From Granulosicoccus sp. (GTDB taxonomy: Bacteria; Pseudomonadota; Gammaproteobacteria; Granulosicoccales; Granulosicoccaceae), in assembly GCA_013002205.1 (NCBI GenBank), contig JABDKN010000128.1:66824-117828 (forward strand): DNA of 51,005 nt, read 5' to 3'. The notes under the pieces were generated by a model that saw only the letters and a list, made by a program, of their open reading frames with translations, had not been told where the DNA came from and searched no databases. Shown one piece after another: positions 42,993 to 51,005 of the stretch. Both the position numbers and the translations under genes were made by a program. Every line of letters begins with the position of its first letter. Position 1 is the stretch's first letter.

Positions 42993-43910
42993 TCATGCAT
43001 TCGACTTCTTGCCCAGCTCGATTACATTATCATCCAGCCGGGTATGCAATTTTGCTAGAAATTCGCGAAATTCTTCACCGACCTCTTCGTGCACCAGTGC
43101 AAACTCCACCTGGGCTTTCAGATAGCCAAGCTTGCTGCCACAGTCAAATCGCCGACCCTGAAAGTTGTAGGCAAGAACCCGCTGCTCCTTCAGCAGCTCG
43201 GCAATGGCGTCGGTGAGTTGAATTTCATTGCCAGCACCCTGTTGTGTCTTTTCCAGCAGGTCGAATATGCGAGGTGTCAGAATGTAACGTCCAACGACCG
43301 CGACGTTACTCGGAGCTTCCTCGGATGATGGTTTTTCGACGATACCGGATACTTCCATCAATCCCGGTTTGACTTCCACGCCTGCCACGATGCCATAAGA
43401 GCTGACATCTTCCTTGGGGACGGGCTCGGTGCCCAGAATGGAGCAGTGCTGAAAATTGAACAGTTCCACCATCTGGCTCAGGCAGGGTTTCTCCGCAAAA
43501 TTGATCAGGTCGTCCGCCAGTATGACGGCAAACGGCTCGTCATTGACGACCGGACGGGCACATAATACTGCGTGGCCAAGCCCCAGCGCCTGCGACTGGC
43601 GAATGAAAACGCAATTGACATGACTGGGCAGAATGTTGCGCAGGACCGCCAGCATCTTGTGCTTCTGTTTCGCTTCAAGCTCACTTTCCAGTTCATAGGC
43701 AGTATCGAAATGATCCTCGATAGAACGTTTGTTGCGACCTGTAACGAATATCAGTGTGTCGATACCAGCCGCTACTGCCTCCTCCGCCGCGTACTGAATC
43801 AGTGGCTTGTCGACCACTGGCAGCATCTCCTTCGGATTTGCCTTGGTCGCGGGCAGGAAACGTGTCCCCATGCCAGCCACTGGAAAAACAGCCTTCTTGA
43901 TCGCTTTCAT
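42993..43910 (-). CDS. galU: UTP-glucose-1-phosphate uridylyltransferase
   Basis: GalU makes UDP-glucose for lipopolysaccharide, capsule and trehalose synthesis. From the ATG at 43910 it has 305 residues. It has the nucleotidyltransferase signature [21 protein letters not shown], then [17 protein letters not shown], the uridine-binding block [16 protein letters not shown] and [20 protein letters not shown] near the C terminus is also characteristic. A TTG at 43922 would add four residues. It diverges from fdxA across 143 bp. That spacer contains several short inverted repeats, including ACAGCC-GA-GGCTGT. Confidence 0.96.
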   Translation of the reverse strand: MKAIKKAVFPVAGMGTRFLPATKANPKEMLPVVDKPLIQYAAEEAVAAGIDTLIFVTGRNKRSIEDHFDTAYELESELEAKQKHKMLAVLRNILPSHVNCVFIRQSQALGLGHAVLCARPVVNDEPFAVILADDLINFAEKPCLSQMVELFNFQHCSILGTEPVPKEDVSSYGIVAGVEVKPGLMEVSGIVEKPSSEEAPSNVAVVGRYILTPRIFDLLEKTQQGAGNEIQLTDAIAELLKEQRVLAYNFQGRRFDCGSKLGYLKAQVEFALVHEEVGEEFREFLAKLHTRLDDNVIELGKKSNA

Positions 43911-44053
43911 ATTTTCATTCAATCCATGGTGCCAACAGCCGAGGCTGTCTCTGCGGTATCATCGAATCCACTGTAAGGGCACCCGTGGATCTTACTGAAG
44001 CCCGCGAATTTGCTAACATTTGCAACAGTCAAGCCAATACCAGAGAGCTGCTC

Positions 44054-44377
44054 ATGACCTTCGTGGTTACCGAAAATTGCATCAAGTGCAAGTACACTGA
44101 TTGTGTCGAAGTGTGTCCCGTCGACTGTTTCCATGAAGGACCCAATTTCCTGGTCATTGACCCTGAGGAATGTATTGACTGCTCACTTTGCGAACCTGAA
44201 TGCCCTATAAACGCCATCGTTGCAGAAGAGGACATGAAGCCTGAAGACGAGCCGTATCTGGCCCTGAATGCAGAACTGTCCCTGATCTGGCCAGTGATCA
44301 CCGTGCAGAAGGATCCACCCGCGGATGCCAAGGAATGGGAAGACAAGCCTGACAAGCTGCAATACCTGGAACGATAA
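44054..44377 (+). CDS. fdxA: 7Fe ferredoxin FdxA
   Basis: This 107-residue ferredoxin carries a [3Fe-4S] and a [4Fe-4S] cluster for low-potential electron transfer. The ATG at 44054 begins [20 protein letters not shown], with the first cysteine group continuing into CP, and the second group is [12 protein letters not shown]. After residue 60 the family's helical tail follows ([14 protein letters not shown]). The length and motifs match FdxA of Pseudomonas and Azotobacter. An in-frame GTG at 43985 would add 23 residues of no conservation. It stands alone between divergent galU and convergent alr. Confidence 0.96.
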   Translation: MTFVVTENCIKCKYTDCVEVCPVDCFHEGPNFLVIDPEECIDCSLCEPECPINAIVAEEDMKPEDEPYLALNAELSLIWPVITVQKDPPADAKEWEDKPDKLQYLER

Positions 44378-44416
44378 CTATCTGACGTATTTATTCGATA
44401 ATGATAACCGGTTGTC

Positions 44417-44438
44417 GGTTGGCACATCATCACCAACC
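44417..44438 (+). terminator. Hairpin after fdxA
   Basis: GGTTGG at 44417-44422 and CCAACC at 44433-44438 form a 6-bp stem with a 10-nt loop, 40 bp after the fdxA stop, followed by TATTCC. It is a weak terminator candidate. A second small stem, GTTGC-AATAAA-GCAAC at 44551-44566, lies just after the convergent alr stop and may serve that gene. Confidence 0.3.
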
Positions 44439-44576
44439 TATTCCATGACGGCACATGTCTGATCGTTCCGTCCAGAATCCGGACACTCACTGCCGCCCAT
44501 GGCAATAAAACTACCTCAGTATAGGATATTGTGTGATCGCTCTACTGACCGTTGCAATAAAGCAACCCATTGGCCG

Positions 44577-45755
44577 TCAGCATTCCGTGTAGATTCGTCT
44601 GCCGCGTATCGATGTCAGTAATTCATAGCTGATGGTTCCGGCGGCCCGAGCCAGATCGTCCACCGGCAATTGCTCGCCCCACAGTTCGACCCTCTCGCCT
44701 GGCTGCGCGTCAGGTACCGCTCTGAGATCTATGGCGATGGAATCCATGGACACTCGTCCGACGACAGGGCACCGCTTGCCGCGAACGAGCACCGTCGCGC
44801 TACTGTCTAGCACACGAGGCACTCCGTCCCGATACCCTACGGCTGCGTAGCCAACCGGCATGTCCTGCGGGCAGATCCAGGTTTGAGCATAGCCCACACC
44901 TGCTCCCTTGAGCAGTTTTTTGGCCGATATGAGCGGAGCGTGAACGCTCATCACGGGCTTGAGCTCGACCTCCGGTGGCAACGCTCTGTTCAGAGGATTG
45001 CAGCCATACAGCATGATGCCCGGACGCGCCCAGTCTGCACGGGTTCGCGGCCAGGCCAGAATAGCCGCCGAGTTGGCGAGACTGCGTTGCAGTGCGTTCG
45101 TTGGATGAATTGCGTTGAATACGGCTAGCTGGTGATCGGTAAATGGATTCTCCGGCTCATCGGCACAGGCAAAATGGGTCATCACACCGGTCCAGTTGAT
45201 CGCGTCGTCGGTTCTGAGAATCCTGATGGCTTCAGTCGGCTGAAACCCCAGTCTTCCCATGCCTGTATCCACTTTCAGCCATGCGCCCAGTGTTCGTCTC
45301 GTCGCGAGCCTGCTGTACCACGCATACTGATGATGATCGTGAATGACAGGCCATAACCGTTCGCGCTGCATCTGCTCGGCTGCGTCCGGCTGTTGTGGCC
45401 CCTGCAGCACCAGGATTGGTTGCCGGATGCCCGATTGCCTCAACTCCAGAGCTTCCTCGAGGGTTACCACCGCAAAGCCGTCAGCAAAGGCACGCGGCGG
45501 ATCCCTGAGCTGCCCGTTGGCTTCGACGGTTGGCGTGTCAGAGTATTCGGCTGTCATCGCGCGAGCAACAGGAACCGCACCATGACCATAGGCATCGGCC
45601 TTGATAGTAGCAAACAGTTTACTGCCACACAGCGATCGTGCCGTGGCGAGATTGTGCCGCAGTGCATCCAGGTTGACGGAAACCGACACAGAGCGACGAT
45701 AGTGCGGGTCAATCTGCTGCGGCAGCTCTCCAGTTGCCGTGAAATCGCGTGTCAT
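44577..45755 (-). CDS. alr: Alanine racemase
   Basis: Alr interconverts L- and D-alanine for peptidoglycan, using pyridoxal phosphate. The 392-residue protein has the PLP lysine K52 in IKADAYGHG, the barrel motif KVDTGMGRLGF and the catalytic tyrosine in GAGVGYAQTW. The C-terminal domain has GRVSMDSIAIDL. Around residues 69-87 there is an insertion (TPTVEANGQLRDPPR) compared with E. coli Alr (359 residues), between the active-site lysine and the FAVVTLEEALELR block. It lies 16 bp downstream of dnaB, the same pair as in E. coli, so they likely share a transcript. The ATG at 45755 is the first start. Confidence 0.95.
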   Translation of the reverse strand: MTRDFTATGELPQQIDPHYRRSVSVSVNLDALRHNLATARSLCGSKLFATIKADAYGHGAVPVARAMTAEYSDTPTVEANGQLRDPPRAFADGFAVVTLEEALELRQSGIRQPILVLQGPQQPDAAEQMQRERLWPVIHDHHQYAWYSRLATRRTLGAWLKVDTGMGRLGFQPTEAIRILRTDDAINWTGVMTHFACADEPENPFTDHQLAVFNAIHPTNALQRSLANSAAILAWPRTRADWARPGIMLYGCNPLNRALPPEVELKPVMSVHAPLISAKKLLKGAGVGYAQTWICPQDMPVGYAAVGYRDGVPRVLDSSATVLVRGKRCPVVGRVSMDSIAIDLRAVPDAQPGERVELWGEQLPVDDLARAAGTISYELLTSIRGRRIYTEC

Positions 45756-45771
45756 CTTCCTTGCCTGACCA

Positions 45772-47370
45772 TCAGGAAAATTCGCCCGTCATGATTTCCG
45801 GAGAGTAATTCTCAAAACGGGTGTACTGGCCCAGAAACGTCAGGTTCACTGCACCGATGGGCCCGTTCCGCTGTTTCCGGATCAGGATTTCCGCTCTGCC
45901 CTTGCTCGCTTCTTCCTCCGGGTGATAGACCTCGTCGCGATAGATGAACATGATCACATCGGCATCCTGCTCTATAGCGCCCGATTCACGCAGATCAGAC
46001 ATCACGGGTCGCTTGTCAGGGCGCTGCTCCAGACTTCGATTCAACTGGGACAGTGCGATTATCGGCACGTGCAGCTCCTTGGCAAGTGCTTTCAGGGAAC
46101 GCGAGATTTCGGAAATTTCGGTCGCACGGTTCTCTTTGGTGTCTGCCAGCTGCATCAATTGAATATAGTCGATCACGATCAGGCTCAGGCCGTGCTCTCG
46201 GGCAAGTCGGCGACATCTGGCTCGCAGGTCTGTCGGGGTCAGCGCCGGTGTATCATCGATGTAGACATTGCGTTTTTGATTCAGCAGGGTAATGGCGGAC
46301 GTGATGCGTGGCCAGTCCTGCTCGGCCAGTCTGCCGGTACGCAGCTTCTGCAACTCCACGCGGCCAAGGGAGGAAATCATGCGCATTCCCAATTGCTCGG
46401 CAGGCATCTCCATACTGAAAATTGCCACGGGCGCACTCGCCTCCATGGCAGCATTCTCGGCGATGTTCATGGCAAAGGTCGTCTTGCCCATGGAGGGCCG
46501 CCCAGCTACGATGATCAGATCAGAGTTCTGCAATCCGCTGGTCTTCTCATCCAGTTCGGCAAAACCAGTCGATAGTCCGGTTATCGCGGCATCGGACTCG
46601 AACAGCATGTTGATCCTTTCGATGGCACTCGACAGAACGCTTTTGATGTCGTGAAATCCCCCTGCATTCCGTGCTGTCTGATCGGCGATGGCAAATACCT
46701 TGGTCTCAGCCTCATCGAGCAGATCCTTGGATGTACGACCATCGGCATCGTATGCGCTATCGGCGATTTCGTTGGCCACGCCGATCAATTGGCGCAGTAC
46801 CGAGCGCTCTCTGACGATCTCGGCATAGGCTTTCACATTTCCAGCACTGGGAGTCACTTCCACCAGTGCACCGACATAGTTGAGTCCACCAGAGTCTTCG
46901 AGCTTTCCGTGTGATTGAAGCCAGCCCGTAACCGTCACTACATCCGGATGCCGCCCCTCGACGGCCAGTGCCGAAATGGCACGGAAAATCAGCCGGTGAT
47001 TGTGTTGGTAGAAATCGGATTCACCAACGGTCTCGGAAATCTTGTCGAAGGCTTCGTTGGCTTCGAGCATCAAACAACCGAGCACTGCCTGTTCTGCCTC
47101 CAGAGACTGTGGAGGCAGGCTGTTTCTGCGTTTGGCCAGTTGCTCCATCAACTGCTGCGTGGCCCTGACATTGGATCGGCCTGACCCACCGGCACTGCGG
47201 TTTCCACCGTAGGAATCGGCTTTTGCAGGGCCGTGATGCCCGGTTGCAGATGCGGGCCCGAAGGCTGCCAGATCAACCCCGAAATCCTCGGGAGATGCGT
47301 CGATCGGCACCCCGTACTCATCCTGTTCCATCGCCGTGGGAATGCCGAAATCTTCAGGCGTATGAACCAT
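45772..47370 (-). CDS. dnaB: Replicative DNA helicase DnaB with N-terminal extension
   Basis: DnaB is the hexameric 5'-3' helicase of the replication fork. From the ATG at 47370, with GGAG 14 bases upstream, it has 532 residues against 471 in E. coli. The conserved part begins near residue 84 (SLPPQSLEAEQAVLGCLMLE). Walker A is GRPSMGKTTF and the later motifs include VIDYIQLMQ, SQLNRSLEQRPDKRPVMSDL and IRKQRNGP. The first 70 residues are an acidic and glycine/serine-rich extension. It repeats a short motif three times: PEDFGIP at 5-11, DEYGVP at 17-22 and PEDFGVD at 28-34. Position next to rplI and alr matches other gammaproteobacteria. No intein is present. Confidence 0.95.
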   Translation of the reverse strand: MVHTPEDFGIPTAMEQDEYGVPIDASPEDFGVDLAAFGPASATGHHGPAKADSYGGNRSAGGSGRSNVRATQQLMEQLAKRRNSLPPQSLEAEQAVLGCLMLEANEAFDKISETVGESDFYQHNHRLIFRAISALAVEGRHPDVVTVTGWLQSHGKLEDSGGLNYVGALVEVTPSAGNVKAYAEIVRERSVLRQLIGVANEIADSAYDADGRTSKDLLDEAETKVFAIADQTARNAGGFHDIKSVLSSAIERINMLFESDAAITGLSTGFAELDEKTSGLQNSDLIIVAGRPSMGKTTFAMNIAENAAMEASAPVAIFSMEMPAEQLGMRMISSLGRVELQKLRTGRLAEQDWPRITSAITLLNQKRNVYIDDTPALTPTDLRARCRRLAREHGLSLIVIDYIQLMQLADTKENRATEISEISRSLKALAKELHVPIIALSQLNRSLEQRPDKRPVMSDLRESGAIEQDADVIMFIYRDEVYHPEEEASKGRAEILIRKQRNGPIGAVNLTFLGQYTRFENYSPEIMTGEFS

Positions 47371-47517
47371 CTTCAAGTCACTCCGGCATCGGCAGAACAC
47401 ATTCGAACCTTACCGCAAAAACTCTTTGCGGGTGTACCTATCGATAGCCGTGTCTGGTGAGTTGCTGGAGTGGCGGACTCGTGCGGTGTCAGATTTTACG
47501 ATTTGTTGCAAGACTGC

Positions 47518-47567
47518 CGTGGACGGCCCCTGTGTTCACGCCTGGCGATAGCACACGGCTGTCCACG
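47518..47567. repeat. Inverted repeat between rplI and dnaB
   Basis: CGTGGACGGCC at 47518-47528 pairs with GGCTGTCCACG at 47557-47567 (10 of 11) across 28 nt. It is in the 241-bp gap between rplI and dnaB, where a promoter for dnaB or a terminator for the ribosomal genes could lie. There is no U-tract, so its role is unclear. Confidence 0.4.
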
Positions 47568-47611
47568 TGCGGACGGGGCCTGTCGTGCCCAGCCCGGACG
47601 TAAAGGTACGA

Positions 47612-48064
47612 TCAGACTTCCTCGCCCACCACATTGACGATGACTTCGACATCCACATCGGCATGTAGATGCAGTGTCACTGGATGTTCGCCAACCTGAC
47701 GCAACGGACCCTCCGGTAATCTGACCTCTTTCTTTTCGACAGTCTGCCCCGCTGATTCGAACGCCGCCCTGATCTCTTCCGTACCGATAGAGCCGAACAG
47801 TTTGCCTTCACTGCCAGCCCGGGACGCAATGCTGACCGTCATGCCTTCGAGTGCTGACTTTCGCGAATTGGCATCATTCAAAGCATCAGCCTGCTGCTTT
47901 TCCAGTTCTTCACGGCGTTGCTGAAACGCCTCGATATTGGAAGGTGTGGCCATTTCGGCCTTGCCCTGAGGCAACAGGAAGTTACGGGCAAAACCCGATT
48001 TCACATCGACCAGATCACCCAGCTGGCCGACCTTGTCAACTTTCTCAAGCAGTATGACTTGCAT
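47612..48064 (-). CDS. rplI: 50S ribosomal protein L9
   Basis: The 150-residue protein matches bL9: the N-terminal RNA-binding domain starts MQVILLEKVDKVGQLGDLVD and continues with VKSGFARNFLLPQGKA. A long central helix links to the C-terminal domain with GKLFGSIGTEEIRAAF and VTLHLHADVDVEVIV. Length agrees with E. coli L9 (149). The ATG at 48064 has GGAGAAG upstream. It follows the membrane-protein gene by 15 bp, and the dnaB gene comes next after 241 bp. Confidence 0.97.
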   Translation of the reverse strand: MQVILLEKVDKVGQLGDLVDVKSGFARNFLLPQGKAEMATPSNIEAFQQRREELEKQQADALNDANSRKSALEGMTVSIASRAGSEGKLFGSIGTEEIRAAFESAGQTVEKKEVRLPEGPLRQVGEHPVTLHLHADVDVEVIVNVVGEEV

Positions 48065-48079
48065 TCTCTACTTCTCCAA

Positions 48080-49036
48080 TCAGTCATTCGTGGTGCGCCG
48101 GAGACTGAACAGATTATCTGCCAGGCCCAGCGCCGCAAGTAATAGCAATGTATGCGGCAACAACAGCAGCACATAAACTCCGTGCAACCAGTAACGATGC
48201 ATACCTCGTTGTCTGACCAACGCGTGTGTAACGGCCAGCCCCTGGATAAAAAAAACAAAAATGACAACCATTGCGATGGCACTGGCAAGTTGCCCACCCG
48301 TCACGATAGCCGATATCATCACCACCATGCACACCAGAGCCGCCTTGCGACCCAGTGACAGAGCATGAAACTCCTTCTGGAACCCACCTGGATTGAACAG
48401 GGTTGCCTGCCAGGAACGAGCTAGAAACAGGGCGCCCAGTGCGATACTCATGACAGATACGCCCAATGCTCCGGTCATCATCCTGGCCATGGCATCGATG
48501 AAAGCCTCCTGCTGTTCCTCACTCAATGCCGCGGACGAACCCGCCTGTTCCATTGCTACTGCACTGCTGGCAGTGAACTGTGATCGCCAGAATTCCGTGG
48601 TATCGCCGGTCACCACCGTCAGGCCACTGACCGCAATGACACCGCAAACGGCAATCGCCAACACCGCATAGTCAAGCTTGACAGTGCGAGCCAGCACCAG
48701 GGCCGCCACGATTGCCGGCAACCAGAACACGGTGGCAATGAGTGGCACGTGAACCGGGGATTGATACAGCACAATCGACACGACAATCAACAGGATCAAA
48801 CAAGCACCAACCACCCGGAGTGCCGACATTTCACCGTGCCGAAGTGCCACGAAGGCCACTACCGCTGCACTGGCAATCAGGCAAAGCATGGAGGCGAAAC
48901 TGGCCAGTATCAGCATGAATGGCGATCCGCCTGCCTGCATGAGTGCAGGCAACCATAACGCCGACAGCAACAGTATCGCCGCCAGAACCGCGGCAATCAA
49001 AGGTCCGCGTTCAGCAATACGCGCAAGGCCGATCAA
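48080..49036 (-). CDS. Multi-span membrane protein between rpsR and rplI (DUF2232-like)
   Basis: This 318-residue protein has about eight membrane segments and no other motif. It resembles DUF2232/YybS proteins, which occur at the same place, between rpsR and rplI, in Pseudomonas, Xanthomonas and Bacillus relatives. The start is TTG at 49034-49036, with GGAG ten bases upstream; there is no ATG near. The hydrophilic segment around residues 150-185 includes AMEQAGSSAALSEEQQEAF. The C terminus is charged. Its function is unknown. The close spacing to rplI (15 bp) suggests co-transcription with the ribosomal genes. Confidence 0.82.
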   Translation of the reverse strand: MIGLARIAERGPLIAAVLAAILLLSALWLPALMQAGGSPFMLILASFASMLCLIASAAVVAFVALRHGEMSALRVVGACLILLIVVSIVLYQSPVHVPLIATVFWLPAIVAALVLARTVKLDYAVLAIAVCGVIAVSGLTVVTGDTTEFWRSQFTASSAVAMEQAGSSAALSEEQQEAFIDAMARMMTGALGVSVMSIALGALFLARSWQATLFNPGGFQKEFHALSLGRKAALVCMVVMISAIVTGGQLASAIAMVVIFVFFIQGLAVTHALVRQRGMHRYWLHGVYVLLLLPHTLLLLAALGLADNLFSLRRTTND

Positions 49037-49187
49037 TTGCAGTTACTCCAGTGGATACACATAGTGGACACTTGCCCCGGACCTGACTGATCAGACGGTG
49101 TGGCTCGCCTGATGTTCTGCAGGCGGTAAAGGGCGCGAACACCGCGAGTTCGATACTGCCAGGCTGGCTCGTATCAGACTACGCGAC

Positions 49188-49412
49188 TCAATGCTGATCC
49201 GTGTATGGCAGCAGCGCAACGTAACGCGCACGCTTGATTGCCGTTGCCAGCTGACGCTGGTAGCGCGCCTTCGTACCAGTGATACGGCTGGGTACGATCT
49301 TGCCGGTCTCGGTCACAAAGCCCTTGAGCAGCTCCAGATCCTTGTAATCGATATCCGAGATACCTTCAGCGGTGAAACGGCAGTACTTACGACGGCGAAA
49401 ATAACGTGACAT
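49188..49412 (-). CDS. rpsR: 30S ribosomal protein S18
   Basis: The 74-residue protein is bS18. It starts [20 protein letters not shown], with the single cysteine typical of zinc-free forms. It has [20 protein letters not shown] and the rRNA-binding segment [20 protein letters not shown]. Length equals E. coli S18 (75). It follows rpsF by 20 bp and shares its transcript. Together with S6 it forms the complex that binds the 16S central domain and, in many bacteria, the rpsF leader. Confidence 0.97.
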   Translation of the reverse strand: MSRYFRRRKYCRFTAEGISDIDYKDLELLKGFVTETGKIVPSRITGTKARYQRQLATAIKRARYVALLPYTDQH

Positions 49413-49432
49413 GGCAAATTCTCCAGGCGAAA

Positions 49433-49858
49433 TCAGTTGGCAGTAGCTGCGTTGTCGTCAGCGGTCTCATCTTCCTCGCTGTCGCTGGTCGAATCATCGT
49501 CGCTCGAACGCGCACGGCGTTCTTCGTCGCCACGAGATTCGTCCTTCTTGATCAGGTGAGATGCTTCGGAGATCGGACCGTCGCGCAGCAGCACCATGTG
49601 ACGAATGACTGCATCATTGAATTTGAATGCACTGGTTAGTTCATCAAGAGCCTGTTGACTGCACTCGATGTTCATGAGTGTGTAATGGGCTTTGTAGATC
49701 TTGTTGATCGGGTAGGCAAGCTGGCGACGACCCCAGTCTTCCTGACGATGAATGACACCGTCCTGTGACTCGATGATGCCCCGGTAGCGTTCGATCATCG
49801 CAGGCACCTGCTCGCTCTGGTCAGGATGGACCAGAAACACTATTTCGTAATGACGCAT
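49433..49858 (-). CDS. rpsF: 30S ribosomal protein S6 with acidic tail
   Basis: bS6 is an RNA-binding protein of the 30S platform. The ATG at 49856-49858 has GGGAG five bases upstream and gives 141 residues. The core is [20 protein letters not shown], the conserved [13 protein letters not shown] and AHYTLMNIE. From residue 105 a low-complexity tail rich in Asp, Glu and Ser runs to the end ([16 protein letters not shown] and 22 more). E. coli S6 has a shorter acidic tail that RimK extends with glutamates. Upstream in-frame codons to 49996 overlap the leader and are not used. A CCG-bulge hairpin just before the ribosome binding site may be an autoregulatory S6:S18 site. Confidence 0.95.
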   Translation of the reverse strand: MRHYEIVFLVHPDQSEQVPAMIERYRGIIESQDGVIHRQEDWGRRQLAYPINKIYKAHYTLMNIECSQQALDELTSAFKFNDAVIRHMVLLRDGPISEASHLIKKDESRGDEERRARSSDDDSTSDSEEDETADDNAATAN

Positions 49859-49868
49859 TGTTGCTCCC

Positions 49869-49889
49869 TGTGGGATACCGCCCGGCACA
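49869..49889 (-). promoter_or_regulatory. S6:S18-type autoregulatory hairpin in the rpsF leader
   Basis: On the minus strand TGTG (49889-49886) pairs with CACA (49872-49869). A three-base bulge reads CCG (49885-49883). GG (49882-49881) then pairs with CC (49874-49873) around a CGGTAT loop. A stem with a CCG-containing bulge placed just before the rpsF ribosome binding site is the hallmark of the published S6:S18 mRNA motif, by which the complex represses its own synthesis. The ribosome binding site GGGAG begins one base after the stem. Confidence 0.6.
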
Positions 49890-49954
49890 ACGCAATCTCT
49901 GCGCATACCTGGACGAGGAAGTTGACCTTGCCGGTTGACAAAGCCTATCAAGTC

Positions 49955-49976
49955 TATCCGGATTCTCGCCCGGATA
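49955..49976 (-). terminator. Perfect 7-bp hairpin after rlmB
   Basis: On the plus strand TATCCGG (49955-49961) and CCGGATA (49970-49976) form a perfect 7-bp stem with an 8-nt loop, 17 bp beyond the rlmB stop. It lies in the 134-bp gap before rpsF. No U-tract follows, so it may be a processing or stability element between rlmB and the ribosomal genes. Confidence 0.4.
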
Positions 49977-49992
49977 CAACCACCTGCATCGG

Positions 49993-50745
49993 TCAAATGC
50001 GCTGTCTGACAACCTCGTACAGACTGATGCCGGCTGCTACTGCCACATTGAGACTGGAAACCGTACCCTTCATGGGCAATCTGAACAACTGGTCACACCG
50101 TTCGCGAGTCAATCGCCGTAAACCGCGTCCCTCTGCACCCATCACGATCGCTACGGGTCCCGTCAGATCGAGCTGAAACAGACTGTTTTCCGCCTCGCCG
50201 GCGGCACCGAATACCCAGACACCGGCAGTTTGCAGGGCTCCCAGTGTCCGCTGGAGATTGGTGACCTGGAACAATGGAACCGTTTCCGCTGCTCCCGAGG
50301 CCACCTTGCGCACCACCGGCGTCAGTCCCACACTGTTATTTGACGGCACTACAACGGCATCCACCCCGGCAGCGTCCGCGCTGCGCAGGCAGGCGCCCAG
50401 ATTGTGCGGATCCTGCACTTCGTCGAGCACCAGCAGTAGCAGACTGTCCCTGGAGTCATCGGCCATTCGCTGACGGACGAAATCAAGCAAATCCTCTCTG
50501 ATACCCGAAGACACCACGCGCAACAGGGCTACCACGCCCTGATGCTGAATATCCGGAACCAATTCATTCAATTCGGCTCGAGACACTTCCCGAGTGTCGA
50601 TGGCATGCTTACCGGCTAGTATCTGCAGGTCACGCAATCGTGTATCGCGACGGCCCCTGTGCACGAACAGACACTCGATTTCACTGGCGGAATTTTTCAA
50701 CGCAGCCTTGACGCTGTGTAAGCCGCCCACATACAGGCGGCTCAC
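49993..50745 (-). CDS. rlmB: 23S rRNA (guanosine-2'-O)-methyltransferase RlmB
   Basis: RlmB methylates G2251 in the peptidyl-transferase loop of 23S rRNA. The 250-residue SPOUT enzyme has the N-terminal substrate domain starting [12 protein letters not shown]. The knotted methyltransferase domain carries [38 protein letters not shown] and the loop [20 protein letters not shown] that holds AdoMet. Length matches E. coli RlmB (243). The start is GTG at 50743-50745. Codons 2-9 form a 7-bp hairpin (AGCCGCC with GGCGGCT) right after it, which may lower translation. It lies 16 bp after the stop of the probable rnr gene, the E. coli order. Confidence 0.95.
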   Translation of the reverse strand: MSRLYVGGLHSVKAALKNSASEIECLFVHRGRRDTRLRDLQILAGKHAIDTREVSRAELNELVPDIQHQGVVALLRVVSSGIREDLLDFVRQRMADDSRDSLLLLVLDEVQDPHNLGACLRSADAAGVDAVVVPSNNSVGLTPVVRKVASGAAETVPLFQVTNLQRTLGALQTAGVWVFGAAGEAENSLFQLDLTGPVAIVMGAEGRGLRRLTRERCDQLFRLPMKGTVSSLNVAVAAGISLYEVVRQRI

Positions 50746-50761
50746 TATGTGGGCCCGTCGC

Positions 50762-51005
50762 TCAAGACCTGCCAGACCTGCGCTTCTTGCTCACTTCAGC
50801 AGCGCTGGCTGATCCGTCTGCCCTGTTCTCCCCGGTATTCCTGCCAACCTTCTTGCCACGCTTCCTGACTGCTTTCTTGCCGGCCTGCTTGCCGGCCTTC
50901 TTGCCGACTTTCTTGCCGACTTTCTTGCCGGCCTGCTTGCCGCCCTTCTTGCCGACCTTCTTGCCGGCCTGCTTGCCGGCCTGCTTGCCGGCCTGCTTGC
51001 CGACC
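50762..51005 (-). CDS. rnr: C-terminal tail of probable ribonuclease R, Gly-Lys repeats
   Basis: Only the last 80 residues are visible; the gene continues past the right edge. They consist of tetrapeptides of the form GK(K/Q)(A/V), about eleven in a row. The sequence then loosens and ends SKKRRSGRS. RNase R in gammaproteobacteria has a lysine-rich C-terminal tail that binds ribosomes and RNA, and rnr is normally directly upstream of rlmB, as here. The name is therefore inferred from position and tail character, because no catalytic RNB domain can be seen. The 12-bp repeat (GGCAAGCAGGCC and variants) should vary in number. An alternative is another lysine-rich DNA-binding protein. Confidence 0.6.
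   Translation of the reverse strand, partial: VGKQAGKQAGKQAGKKVGKKGGKQAGKKVGKKVGKKAGKQAGKKAVRKRGKKVGRNTGENRADGSASAAEVSKKRRSGRS

Noticed and set aside
49037-49187. tRNA-like sequence near rpsR (GAGTTCGATACTG)
   Set aside because: A T-loop-like GTTCGATAC is present, but no acceptor stem, D arm or anticodon arm can be drawn around it.

Overview
This window looks like a chromosomal segment of a gammaproteobacterium with moderately high GC. The gene content supports this: lptF-lptG divergent from pepA-holC-valS, xerD followed by dsbC, rlmB-rpsF-rpsR-rplI-dnaB-alr, exonuclease I (sbcB), a YaiL-type DUF2058 protein, Bpt and a YheS-type ABC-F protein. I see no prophage, insertion sequence with a transposase, CRISPR array, rRNA or tRNA. 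I cannot name the species from sequence alone.

Layout. 1-2050 (minus): start of an ABC ATPase, a lytic transglycosylase and a cobalamin adenosyltransferase. 2051-2278 is a structured divergent region with two large palindromes. 2279-5702 (plus): hinT, an orphan lipoprotein and an HSL-type esterase. 5662-11151 (minus): a two-receiver/PAS/degenerate GGDEF regulator, then the tightly overlapped gshA-mobA-moeA run. 11203-14718 (plus): ybfF, DUF2058, sbcB, bpt. 14757-16870 (minus): a membrane adenylate cyclase and an inositol-monophosphatase-like enzyme. 17135-21785 (plus): rep and lon, with a heat-shock-like promoter before lon. 21872-25534 (minus): DUF3187 protein, TPR protein, dsbC, xerD. 25550-26803 (plus): a second moeA. 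26800-27961 holds a palindromic repeat element, a lysine-rich histone-H1-like gene with an unusual leader, and an AT-rich gap. 27962-28372 is an RDD membrane protein. 28426-36226 is the lptG-lptF / pepA-holC-acidic protein-valS block. 36258-39270 (minus): DUF2970, an outer-membrane protein and an ABC-F ATPase. 39437-41657 (plus): lemA and two TPM-domain genes. 41639-43910 (minus): an MFS transporter and galU. 44054-44377: ferredoxin fdxA. 44577-51005 (minus): the replication/ribosome cluster alr, dnaB, rplI, a membrane protein, rpsR, rpsF, rlmB and the lysine/glycine-rich tail of what is probably rnr.

Most genes are housekeeping: lipopolysaccharide export, tRNA charging, replication, protein quality control, glutathione and molybdenum-cofactor synthesis. 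The unusual material is mainly non-coding. One palindromic element occurs as a 197-bp copy and as a 77-bp copy that equals the long one minus 121 bp between two GGAAGG repeats. Its arm mismatches all become G.U pairs on one RNA strand. The lysine-rich protein gene has a leader in which a terminator-like hairpin arm is complementary to its own ribosome binding site. The rpsF leader carries a CCG-bulge hairpin like the known S6:S18 autoregulatory motif. Three proteins carry low-complexity tandem repeats (lysine-rich, glycine-lysine, and Leu-Asp-Glu), and DnaB has an N-terminal extension with a thrice-repeated short motif.
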